A stretch of 33,643 nucleotides of DNA from contig DASYRX010000079.1 in NCBI GenBank assembly GCA_036003845.1, positions 1-33,643 on the forward strand, read 5' to 3'. Below the pieces are notes generated by a model that saw nothing but the letters and a program-made list of their open reading frames with translations, had not been told where the DNA came from and did not search any database. Below, piece after piece: positions 1 to 8,633 of this stretch; the stretch's first letter is position 1, and every line of letters starts with the position of its first letter. Origin of the DNA: DASYRX01 sp036003845 (GTDB taxonomy: Bacteria > Gemmatimonadota > Gemmatimonadetes > Gemmatimonadales > Gemmatimonadaceae). The translations under genes and the position numbers were made by a program.

Positions 1-79
1 TTGCCGGTCGGTTCGCGGGTGTCGCGCCGCGGCATCCCGAGCTATACGAGCCCGCGCCGCGACCTTAGTTCGACTGACG

Positions 80-604
80 CTAGGTCTTTCTGGCGTGAAT
101 CGCCTGTCGGACGGCCTCTACAAAGCGCTCGGCATCTTCAGGAGCGAACCCCGTCATCGGTGATCGGCCGTCGTTCTTGAACGAGTGGAACTTGAGCTTC
201 CGATCCTTTCGATATTCGAAGCGGATCTCCCCATCTTCGTAGCGAGCGTCCTCGATGTCTTTAACTGGGACGGAGAACTCCATGCCCATCCCCTTCGAGA
301 CCAACGTCGCCGTCGTGCGCTGCACCCAGCGGCCAAGCGCGCTTTCGGCGCTGTCCTTGCCGAAATCCTTCGCGATCTTGGCGTCGACGTGCTGCCGCAG
401 CGAGTCGGAAAGCCGCATCGCGACAGTATTTGACTTGGTGAGCGCGAGCACGACGTTCCCATCGCGCGTTGTGATCGCGATCTGGTCGTTCCGTTCGATT
501 GGGGTTCGCTCCACTTGGCGGTTTTCGGCCGCGCGCGGCTTGTTGCAGCCTGTGACCCCAATGGTGATGACCGAAGTGAGACAGACCAGGTGAGCGAGCT
601 TCAT
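80..604 (-). CDS. Small exported lipoprotein of unknown function
   Basis: A 174-residue protein with a short lysine-containing N-terminus, a hydrophobic stretch and a lipobox (GVTGC, Cys at about residue 20), so it is expected to be lipid-anchored after export. The rest is hydrophilic with no domain I recognise. The ATG at 604 is preferred over an in-frame ATG at 628 because GGGAG lies 6 bases upstream (611-615, minus strand) and because the signal peptide starts there. It is divergent from the M20 peptidase gene, with about 100 bases between the two starts. Nothing in the sequence indicates a substrate or partner. Bases 1-79 beyond its stop hold no recognisable gene. Confidence 0.7.
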   Translation of the reverse strand: MKLAHLVCLTSVITIGVTGCNKPRAAENRQVERTPIERNDQIAITTRDGNVVLALTKSNTVAMRLSDSLRQHVDAKIAKDFGKDSAESALGRWVQRTTATLVSKGMGMEFSVPVKDIEDARYEDGEIRFEYRKDRKLKFHSFKNDGRSPMTGFAPEDAERFVEAVRQAIHARKT

Positions 605-704
605 CGAAGGCTCCCGTGATGTGGTCAACGTGGCGATTCTTACGCCTGCCCGGTTCTATCCGTTTCGAAGCTCGTTAGCCAACTCCCTAAGTCTGTCTTC
701 GCCC

Positions 705-1967
705 ATGCGCCTTCTGTCCGTCCTAATCTTGCTCCCGTCGCTCGCCGCAGCGCAGCCAACCCGCACGATCTGGAGCGCAGATGTCCCAAAGCAGCAGCAG
801 GTCGCGCGGATGCTCACGTGGCTGGAGCAGAACTTTCCGCGTCAGGTCGACGAGTGGATCCGCATCGCTGAGATCCAGGGTAAGAGCGAGCACGAGCAGG
901 AGCGCGGACAGTACGTTCGCCGCGCGATGGAGCAGGAAGGGCTGGCGGTGGCGGTGGATTCGATCGGCAATGTGATCGGCGTCCGGAAAGGCCGAGGGGG
1001 CGGACCATCCGTCGTGTTCGCGGCGCACATCGACATCGTGCATCCGCTTGGGACCGATCTGCGCGTTCGCCGCAACGGCGACACCCTTCACGCGCCCGGC
1101 ATCTTCGACAATTCGGCGAGCGTCGCGAACATGCTTGCTGTCATCCGTGCGCTCAATGCCGCGAAAGTCGAGACGCGCGGAGATCTCATCTTCATCGGGA
1201 CCACGCAGGAGGAGCTGGGCCTGCGCGGAATGACGTACTGGCTGGAGCACAATCCGAAGCCCGGTCTTGTTGTCGCCATGGACGGGGGGCTCGGGCCGAT
1301 CAACTACGGTGCGTTAGGCATCTACTGGACGAAATACTTCTATCGCGGCCAGGGATCGCACACGAATACCTCGGCGGGAAAGCCGCACCCCGCGCGAGCA
1401 GCAGCGGCAGCGATCCAGCGCATCTATGAGATAACGATACCGACAGGGCAGGGTGGCGCTGTGTACAACGTCGGACAGATTCACGGCGGATCGATCTTCA
1501 ATGGCATTCCGGAAGAGGTTTGGTTCTCCGTGGATCTTCGTTCAGTAAACCCGACGCTTCTCGATTCGCTGGACAGCGAAATTGATAAGCGCGCTCGTCA
1601 GGCAGCGGAGGATCAGAAGCTGACGTTCGCCAAGGAAGTTGTGAACCACGAGCGAGCCGGCGGCACTGAGGAGATGCTGCGCGATCGCCGCGCGCATCCG
1701 CTCGTGCAAACCGCCATCGACATTCAGGCGTGGTTAGGTGTGCAGACGGGCGGCCGCGACGCTCTCGCGACCGGATCGACGGACTCCAACGCCGCCGTGA
1801 TACGCGGCATTCCCTCGATAGCAATCGGACGCTCGTACGGCGGCGATCAGCATACGCTGCGCGAATGGGCGCACTGGCCGAGCGCGATACTTGGGACCAA
1901 GCTCACGCTGCTGTTGGCCCTAACGATGGGCGGTGCGGCGGGCCTTGGTTTCGCGCCAGTCCAGTAG
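705..1967 (+). CDS. Exported M20-family metallopeptidase
   Basis: A 420-residue zinc peptidase of the M20/M28 clan, probably releasing amino acids from small peptides in the periplasm. The start at 705 gives a signal peptide ending in LAAAQ; an upstream in-frame start at 621 would bury it. The di-zinc site is complete: AHIDI (His108, Asp110), IFDNSAS (bridging Asp135), TTQEELG (Glu169 base, Glu170 ligand), AMDGG (Asp193), and a C-terminal GGDQHT that gives the last His ligand. The lid/dimerisation domain lies between about residues 195 and 310. It resembles tripeptidase T/dipeptidase-like members, but the specificity cannot be read. No good Shine-Dalgarno is visible. The gap of 227 bases after it (1968-2194) holds no gene I can see. 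Confidence 0.88.
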   Translation: MRLLSVLILLPSLAAAQPTRTIWSADVPKQQQVARMLTWLEQNFPRQVDEWIRIAEIQGKSEHEQERGQYVRRAMEQEGLAVAVDSIGNVIGVRKGRGGGPSVVFAAHIDIVHPLGTDLRVRRNGDTLHAPGIFDNSASVANMLAVIRALNAAKVETRGDLIFIGTTQEELGLRGMTYWLEHNPKPGLVVAMDGGLGPINYGALGIYWTKYFYRGQGSHTNTSAGKPHPARAAAAAIQRIYEITIPTGQGGAVYNVGQIHGGSIFNGIPEEVWFSVDLRSVNPTLLDSLDSEIDKRARQAAEDQKLTFAKEVVNHERAGGTEEMLRDRRAHPLVQTAIDIQAWLGVQTGGRDALATGSTDSNAAVIRGIPSIAIGRSYGGDQHTLREWAHWPSAILGTKLTLLLALTMGGAAGLGFAPVQ

Positions 1968-2194
1968 CAGCTCGCAGGAACCACGTTCGTCAAGAGCCGT
2001 TCGGAATACGCGGATGGGCGGATTGTTCCTTGAGATGATGCGTTACGACTCGACGTGCAAAGTTCACTGCAAGGGAAAACTTACTTTTGGGTTTTCTAAA
2101 TAGCTGTTATTCGCTACCTCCCCCCTCGTTCGCTCGATCCGAACTGCAGTTGCTCTTGATCTTTTCAAACACGAACGTCCCTTGGAGCCAAACT

Positions 2195-5100
2195 GTGTCG
2201 CGATACTCAAGTCTTGTTGCTTTCCTGACGGTGCTCGCTGCTAACGCAGCGCAGTCGCAGGCACGACCGCGTAATCCGGTCGCTGAAAAAGTCACCGCGC
2301 AACCGGCCGCGCAGTACGACTCGACGCTGTTTCACGCGCTGGAGTGGCGAAACATCGGGCCTACTCGCGGCGGTCGCGTAACCACCGTAAGCGGCGTGCC
2401 TAACGAGCCTCTGACGTATTACATGGGCGCCACGGGTGGCGGCGTCTGGAAGACCGACGATGCCGGCATTACGTGGCGCAACATCAGCGACAGTTTCTTC
2501 AAGACCGGGTCTGTCGGATCGATCGCTGTTGCCCCCGACGATCCGAACGTCATCTACGTGGGAATGGGTGAAGCCCCCGTGCGCGGCGTGGCCTCGTCAC
2601 AGGGCGATGGCGTCTACAAGTCGACCGACGCCGGCCGCACGTGGACGCACGTGGGCCTCGAGAAGACGCGCACGATTTCGCGCATTCTCGTTCACCCAAA
2701 GAACCCGGACATCGCGTGGGTCGGCGCCCAGGGCACGCGCTGGGTCGCGAGCGAAGACCGTGGCGTTTACAAGACGAGCGATGGCGGCAGGACCTGGAAG
2801 AAGACGCTCACGTTGGGGCCTAACGCGGGAGTGAGCGAGCTGGCGCTCGACGCCACCAATCCGCGCATTCTGTACGCCGCGACGTGGGAGCATCAACGGC
2901 TGCCGTGGCAGGTGAAGAGCGGCGGGCCGGGGAGCGGCATCTGGAAATCGGTCGATGGCGGTGAAACGTGGATGCGCCTAACGGAAGGTCTGCCCAAAGG
3001 CATCATGGGGAAGACCAGCGTCGCCGTGTCGCCAGCCAATCCCGATCGAGTCTGGGCGCTCGTCGAGGCAGAACCGGAAGGCGGCTTGTATCGATCTGAA
3101 GACGCCGGGAAGACGTTCCGTCGAGTCAACGACTCGCGCGAGATCCGGGCGCGTCCGTGGTATTACATCGTTGTCACGGCAGATCCCAAGAATCCCGACG
3201 TCGTGTACGTGATGAACGCACCGATTCTCAAGAGCATCGATGGCGGTCGCACGTTCACGACCCTCACGGATCCGCACGGCGACAATCACGCGCTGTGGAT
3301 CAACCCGAACAATCCGCAGAATCTCATCAACGGCAACGACGGCGGAGCGAACATCTCCTTCAACGGCGGCCGTTCCTGGAGCACGCAGCAGAATCAGCCG
3401 ACGGCGCAATTCTACCGCGTCAACACAGACAACACGTTCCCGTATCGCGTCTACAGCGGCCAACAGGACAACAGCTCCGTCGGACAGATCGGTTGGGATC
3501 CGTCAGGTTTCGTTCTCGACTGGAAGAGCTGGGACATTCGCGCAGGCTGTGAGAGCGCGTTCCTGGCGTTCGATCCTGACAATCCGCGTTACACATACGG
3601 CGGCTGTTACCAAGGCATCATCGAGGAGCACGACGCCGAGACGGGAAAGACGCGCAACATCCAGGTCTGGCCCGCGCTAGGTCTGGCCGAGCCGAGCGAT
3701 CTACAAAAGTATCGCTTCAACTGGAACGCGCCGATCATCGCGAGCCCGCACGACCCGAAGACGCTGTATCACGCGGGAAACCGTCTCTTTGTGTCGACGG
3801 ATCGTGGGTTCACGTGGTCCCCTGTGTCGCCTGACCTGACGCATAACGATCGCGCCAAACAAGGACTCGGCGGTGCTCCCCTAACGAATGAGGGAGCCGG
3901 CGGCGAGGTGTACGGGACGATCTACGCGTTGAGTGAATCGCCGGTGGAGCGCGGCGTGATATGGGTCGGAACGGACGATGGCCTGGTCCAGGTCACGCGC
4001 GATGGCGGCCAAACGTGGGCCAACGTCACGCCGGCGGGTCTACCGGTCGAAGGACTCATCGCGACAATCGATGCGTCGCCGCACGCTCGCGGAGCTGCGT
4101 ATTTCGCGCTCGCGCGTTACAAGCTCGGCGATGACGCGCCTTACGCATACAAAACGACAGATTATGGCAAAACGTGGACACGCGTAACGAGTGGACTGCG
4201 AGACTCGGAACCGGTCCGAGTCGTGCGCGAAGATCCAGTGCGGCGTGGGCTGCTGCTCGCGGGTACGGAGACCGGCGTCTACGCGTCGTTCGACGACGGC
4301 GCGCGCTGGCAGTCGTTGCAGCTCAGTCTTCCGCGCGTCCCGGTCACCGACATCCACATTCGCAAGGATGGCGACGTCGCCATTTCGACCGAGGGTCGCG
4401 CGTTCTGGATTCTCGACGACATCGCTCCGCTGCGCGAGCTGTCGCCTAACGTGACGACAACCGCGCCGTATCTGTACAAACCGAGCGACGCCTATCGACT
4501 GGAATGGGGGAATCCACCGGTTCCGGCAGGCGCGGGCGGGCGGAACAAGCCGAGTGGCGCCCTCATCCGTTATGTGCTGCCGCAGGCAGCGGACTCAACG
4601 CAAGAAGTGAAGTTGGACATTTTGGACGCGAGCGGCGCGGTCATCAGGACCTATTCGTCTCGGCCCGCACCGGCTCAGCCTGCTGGCCCGGGTGCGCCAC
4701 CCTCGCGTCCGCTTCCCGCGAAGAAAGGCATGAACGCGTTTGCCTGGGATCTCCGGTCGGAAGCCCCGGCGCGCGTGACGGGACTCCTGCAACCAGGGAG
4801 CGCACAGGGTTATCGCGTGGCGCCGGGCGCGTTCAGCGCGCGCCTAACGGCTTTCGGCGCAACCGCAACACAGTCATTCCGCGTGCTACCCGATCCGCGC
4901 GAGCGCTATAGCGAGCAGCAAGTCGCGGCGCAGGTTCGTCTTGCTCGTCAGGCATGGGAGCGTGTAACTGAGCTCCACACAAACGTCAGCGACATGCGTA
5001 GCGTGAAGGAACAGGTGGCCAGCGTGCTCGGGAAGATTGGCGATCGACAGGATGTGCAGGACGTCAAAGACCTTGCGACATCGATCAACGGGAGAGTGGA

Positions 5101-5395
5101 CAGCGTCGACACGCGACTCGTGCAGGCCAAGATCAAGACGTTCCAGGACGTGATCAATTTCCGGAACGGTTTGAGCGACCAGTACTTATACCTGCAGGGA
5201 GCGATCGACGGCAGCGAACCGCCGCTCACCAAGGGCATGACGGATCGCTTCGCCGAGGTCGAAGCGGAGTACGCGCCATACGCTGAGATCGTTAGGCGCG
5301 TGCTCGCCGACGTGGAGCGCTTTAACGCGCTACTCAAGGCCAAAGGGATAGACGGCGTCGTGGTGAAGCGACCGACGAGTAAGGTGGCGATGTAG
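2195..5395 (+). CDS. Large secreted Asp-box (VPS10/BNR-like) beta-propeller protein
   Basis: A 1066-residue exported protein. I start it at GTG 2195, not the upstream ATG at 2087: GGAG at 2184-2187 is 7 bases away and the product begins with a clean signal peptide ending near ANAAQSQA. The first ~730 residues carry about eleven Asp-box repeats of the form S-x-D-x-G-x-T-W (for example KTDDAGITW, KSTDAGRTW, KTSDGGRTW, KSVDGGETW, STDRGFTW, KTTDYGKTW), which form one or two sortilin/sialidase-type propellers. A beta-sandwich-like region and a helical tail (about residues 880-1050) follow, the usual layout of these long proteins in Gemmatimonadota, Acidobacteriota and Bacteroidota. They are often labelled glycosyl hydrolase, but no catalytic residues are identifiable, so binding or scaffolding is as likely. 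Confidence 0.85.
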   Translation: MSRYSSLVAFLTVLAANAAQSQARPRNPVAEKVTAQPAAQYDSTLFHALEWRNIGPTRGGRVTTVSGVPNEPLTYYMGATGGGVWKTDDAGITWRNISDSFFKTGSVGSIAVAPDDPNVIYVGMGEAPVRGVASSQGDGVYKSTDAGRTWTHVGLEKTRTISRILVHPKNPDIAWVGAQGTRWVASEDRGVYKTSDGGRTWKKTLTLGPNAGVSELALDATNPRILYAATWEHQRLPWQVKSGGPGSGIWKSVDGGETWMRLTEGLPKGIMGKTSVAVSPANPDRVWALVEAEPEGGLYRSEDAGKTFRRVNDSREIRARPWYYIVVTADPKNPDVVYVMNAPILKSIDGGRTFTTLTDPHGDNHALWINPNNPQNLINGNDGGANISFNGGRSWSTQQNQPTAQFYRVNTDNTFPYRVYSGQQDNSSVGQIGWDPSGFVLDWKSWDIRAGCESAFLAFDPDNPRYTYGGCYQGIIEEHDAETGKTRNIQVWPALGLAEPSDLQKYRFNWNAPIIASPHDPKTLYHAGNRLFVSTDRGFTWSPVSPDLTHNDRAKQGLGGAPLTNEGAGGEVYGTIYALSESPVERGVIWVGTDDGLVQVTRDGGQTWANVTPAGLPVEGLIATIDASPHARGAAYFALARYKLGDDAPYAYKTTDYGKTWTRVTSGLRDSEPVRVVREDPVRRGLLLAGTETGVYASFDDGARWQSLQLSLPRVPVTDIHIRKDGDVAISTEGRAFWILDDIAPLRELSPNVTTTAPYLYKPSDAYRLEWGNPPVPAGAGGRNKPSGALIRYVLPQAADSTQEVKLDILDASGAVIRTYSSRPAPAQPAGPGAPPSRPLPAKKGMNAFAWDLRSEAPARVTGLLQPGSAQGYRVAPGAFSARLTAFGATATQSFRVLPDPRERYSEQQVAAQVRLARQAWERVTELHTNVSDMRSVKEQVASVLGKIGDRQDVQDVKDLATSINGRVDSVDTRLVQAKIKTFQDVINFRNGLSDQYLYLQGAIDGSEPPLTKGMTDRFAEVEAEYAPYAEIVRRVLADVERFNALLKAKGIDGVVVKRPTSKVAM

Positions 5396-5530
5396 CGCGC
5401 GTTGTCTCAACGAGTCAGTGGGGCCCGGCACGCTTCTAGCGCGACAATTCGCGAAGTCGTGTGTATCAACCGGCGGCCCCAGCCGTGTCGCGCACGATGC
5501 GGCGGGTAGGCGCTGACTTTCGGGGGGAAA

Positions 5531-8500
5531 ATGAAGACGGGCATCTCGCGTTATGCAGCCGCGGTCGTCGCGGCGTTGTGCGTTGTGACCTTTGCGTCAT
5601 CACTCCAGGCGCAGTACTTCGGTCGCAACAAAGTGCGTTACGAGTCGTTCGACTTTCGCATCCTCGAGACTCCGCACTTCGACATCTTCTACTATCCGGC
5701 CGAATCGGTTGTCACCATGGACGCCGCGCGCATGGCCGAGCGGTGGTGGACGCGACACTCGCGTGTCCTGAATTACACGGCGTCGAAGAAGCCGGTCATC
5801 TTCTACGCGGATCACCCCGACTTCCAGCAAACGAATGTCATCGGCGGCTTCATCAGCCAGGGAACCGGTGGCGTCACGGAAGGTCTGCGCGATCGCGTGA
5901 TCCTGCCCTTTACCGGCGTATATGCGGACAACGATCATGTGCTTGGCCACGAGCTCGTGCACGCCTTTCAATACGACATCGCGGCACACAGTGCCGGCCA
6001 GGGCGGTCGCGCACGAGGCCCGGGAATCGAGGCACTGCCGCTCTGGTTGATCGAAGGAATGGCGGAGTATCTCTCGTTAGGCCGCTTCGATCCCAATACG
6101 GCGATGTGGCTGCGCGACGCGGCGCTGCGCAACGATCTGCCGACAATCAATCAACTCACGCGCGATCCGCGCTACTTTCCGTATCGCTACGGACAAGCGC
6201 TGTGGGCATATATCGGTGGTAAGTGGGGTGATGCTGCCGTCGGTCAGGTGTATCGCACCTCGCTGCAGAAGGGTTGGAACGCCGCGCTCAAGCAGCATCT
6301 CGGCGTTTCCCAGGATGACCTGTCCAAGGAGTGGCTCGCCGCCATCCGGGCGACATATCTGCCCTTGATGCAAGGCCGCGCGAAGTCAGGCGAAGCGGGG
6401 CAAATCGTACTGGGGCAGGATCGCAAGAGCGGCGATATGAACGTCTCGCCGGCGTTGAGCCCCGACGGGTCACGCGTGGCCTTCCTCGCTCGGCGCGAGG
6501 TGTTCACGATCGATCTCTTCATCGCGGATTCGCGAACCGGCGAGATCACCAAGCAGCTCACGGGGCCTAACGTAGACAGCCACTTCGACGCGTTGAGCTT
6601 CATCCAGTCGTCAGGATCGTGGTCGCCGGACGGTCGCAAGCTCGCCTTCGTCGTCTTCGCGGACGGCGACAACGAGCTGGCGATCTTCGATATTGGATCC
6701 GGCGGCATCGAACGCCGCATCAAGCCGCGCGGCGTGACCTCGATCGTCGATCCCGCGTGGAGCCCGGACGGGAGCAGCATCGCATTTTCGGGCATGCAGG
6801 GCGGGCAGGCGGATCTGTACCTGTTGAATCTCCAAACACAGGCCGTGACGCGCCTAACGAGCGATCGATACGCCGAGCTTCAGCCGGCCTGGTCGCCGGA
6901 CGGAAAACAGCTGGCGTTCGCGACGGACCGTGGTCCCGAGACGGACTTCACGGCGCTCAAGTTCGGTCCAATGCGCATCGCACTGATGGACGTCGCGACG
7001 CGGCGCGCGGAGGTCATCCCCGGGTTCGACAACACGCGGCATATCAATCCGCAGTTTTCACCCAACGGCACCGAGTTGTTTTTCGTGGCGGACCGGGATG
7101 GATTCAGCGACGTCTATCGCATGTCGCTCACCGGCGGAGACATGCGCCAGGTGACGCGGATTGCGACGGGCGTGAGCGGCATTACGAGGCTCTCGCCGGC
7201 GTTGACTGTCGCGCGAGGCAACGGCCGGATGCTCTTCTCCGTGTTCAACGACGCGGGCTATGACATCGTCGGACTGGATGCTCCCGCGACTCAGGGGACG
7301 CCGGTTGGTCCAATTGAAGGCGGCATTGCGGCCGCTGGCGTGCTGCCGCCGGCGACCGCGTTAGGCACGAGTGCTGTCGAGCTGGCCCTCAACGACGCGA
7401 CGACGGGACTGCCGTCAGCCAGTACGACGTATCCGGTGAAGCCGTATCGCAGCTCGCTCTCGCTCGACTATCTCGGCGCGCCTTTCGTCGGCGTCGGCGT
7501 GAGCACCGGGACGTTCGGGGGAGCCGGCCTCGCGGGAGCCGTCGCCGCATACTTCGGCGACATGTTGGGAGACAAGACGCTCGGCGCCTCCGTGTCGGCC
7601 CAGGGGCAAGTCAAAGATATCGGTGGTGAGGTGTTCTACTTGGACGCAGGGCACCGCTTGCAATGGTTGTTAGGCGCTTCCCACGTCCCCTATGTCACGG
7701 GGTTCGCCGACATCAGAGACACGAATGTTACCCTAGCGGGTGGTCTCACGGTGCCGGCGCGCGTCTTCCGGCAGACTCTGCAGCGCACATTCATCGACAG
7801 ACCAGCCCTAACGCTTCAGTATCCGATTTCGCAGACGCGCCGCCTCGAACTCGGCGGCTCGTACACGTTCGTGAATTTCGACGCCGAATCCTTCGAATCG
7901 TTCGCTCTAGCGACGGGTCAGGTGCTCGAGCGCCGCCAGGGGCTCGATGCACCGCCTGGTCTCAGTTATGGCCAGGGTTCGCTCGCGTTCGTCGGGGACT
8001 ACTCGTACTTCGGCTTCACGTCGCCGGCGGCGGGCGGACGCTATCGCTTCGAATACGCGCCGATCTTCGGCGGCCTCAATCTGCAAACGTTCCTCGCCGA
8101 CTATCGACGCTACTTCTTCAAGCGGCCGATCACGTTCGCCATGCGTGGGCTGTATTACGGTCGCTTCGGCAAGGACGCGGAGTCCGGGCGCCTAACGCCG
8201 CTATTCCTGGGGCAGGAGACGCTGATCCGCGGCTACTCGTTCGAAAACTTCGACGTCTCCGAATGCACCGACACTGGCAATACGAACGAATGTCCCGAGT
8301 TCGATCGTCTCATTGGTTCCAAGATCGGCATCGCTAATGTCGAATTGCGGATTCCGCTTTTTGGAACGCAGGAGTTCGGCATCATCCCGTGGGGCTTCCT
8401 GCCCATTGAAGTCACGCCGTTCTTCGATGCCGGCGTCGCGATGCAAAAGGGTGTGTCGACCGACTTCAGCTTTGCTCGGCGCACGAGGGCTCGCGTTCCG

Positions 8501-8632
8501 GTATTCAGCACCGGGATATCGAGCCGCATCAACCTCTTCGGCTACGGGGTGCTCGAGGCGTACTACGCATATCCCTTCCAACGGCCCGACAAAGGGGCTC
8601 ACTGGGGGTTCGCGTTCGCTCCGGGTTGGTAG
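5531..8632 (+). CDS. Gluzincin protease / PD40 propeller / outer-membrane barrel fusion
   Basis: A 1033-residue surface protein. After a signal peptide (cleavage near SLQAQ) comes a peptidase-MA-like domain with an intact HEXXH motif (His140-Glu141-Leu-Val-His144) and a downstream EGMAEY giving the third ligand (Glu175 or Glu179). Residues about 300-580 hold PD40/TolB-like repeats (SPDGSRVAF, SPDGRKLAF, SPDGSSIAF, SPDGKQLAF, SPNGTELFF). From about residue 640 the sequence is beta-barrel-like and related to the Omp85/surface-antigen group: LIRGYSF matches the conserved RGY motif, and the protein ends in Trp as outer-membrane barrels do. The start at 5531 follows a G-rich GGGGGGAAA ribosome site. 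Its stop is one base from the stop of the convergent kinase gene. The protease substrate is unknown. Confidence 0.87.
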   Translation: MKTGISRYAAAVVAALCVVTFASSLQAQYFGRNKVRYESFDFRILETPHFDIFYYPAESVVTMDAARMAERWWTRHSRVLNYTASKKPVIFYADHPDFQQTNVIGGFISQGTGGVTEGLRDRVILPFTGVYADNDHVLGHELVHAFQYDIAAHSAGQGGRARGPGIEALPLWLIEGMAEYLSLGRFDPNTAMWLRDAALRNDLPTINQLTRDPRYFPYRYGQALWAYIGGKWGDAAVGQVYRTSLQKGWNAALKQHLGVSQDDLSKEWLAAIRATYLPLMQGRAKSGEAGQIVLGQDRKSGDMNVSPALSPDGSRVAFLARREVFTIDLFIADSRTGEITKQLTGPNVDSHFDALSFIQSSGSWSPDGRKLAFVVFADGDNELAIFDIGSGGIERRIKPRGVTSIVDPAWSPDGSSIAFSGMQGGQADLYLLNLQTQAVTRLTSDRYAELQPAWSPDGKQLAFATDRGPETDFTALKFGPMRIALMDVATRRAEVIPGFDNTRHINPQFSPNGTELFFVADRDGFSDVYRMSLTGGDMRQVTRIATGVSGITRLSPALTVARGNGRMLFSVFNDAGYDIVGLDAPATQGTPVGPIEGGIAAAGVLPPATALGTSAVELALNDATTGLPSASTTYPVKPYRSSLSLDYLGAPFVGVGVSTGTFGGAGLAGAVAAYFGDMLGDKTLGASVSAQGQVKDIGGEVFYLDAGHRLQWLLGASHVPYVTGFADIRDTNVTLAGGLTVPARVFRQTLQRTFIDRPALTLQYPISQTRRLELGGSYTFVNFDAESFESFALATGQVLERRQGLDAPPGLSYGQGSLAFVGDYSYFGFTSPAAGGRYRFEYAPIFGGLNLQTFLADYRRYFFKRPITFAMRGLYYGRFGKDAESGRLTPLFLGQETLIRGYSFENFDVSECTDTGNTNECPEFDRLIGSKIGIANVELRIPLFGTQEFGIIPWGFLPIEVTPFFDAGVAMQKGVSTDFSFARRTRARVPVFSTGISSRINLFGYGVLEAYYAYPFQRPDKGAHWGFAFAPGW

Positions 8633-8633
8633 C

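Noticed and set aside
1..79. A gene end or promoter at the left edge
   Set aside because: CGCGCCGCG occurs twice as a direct repeat, but no frame or box is convincing.
2082..2089. TACTTTTG as a Bacteroidota-type -7 promoter box
   Set aside because: A single short match about 110 bases from the GTG start without a convincing TTG partner; likely chance.
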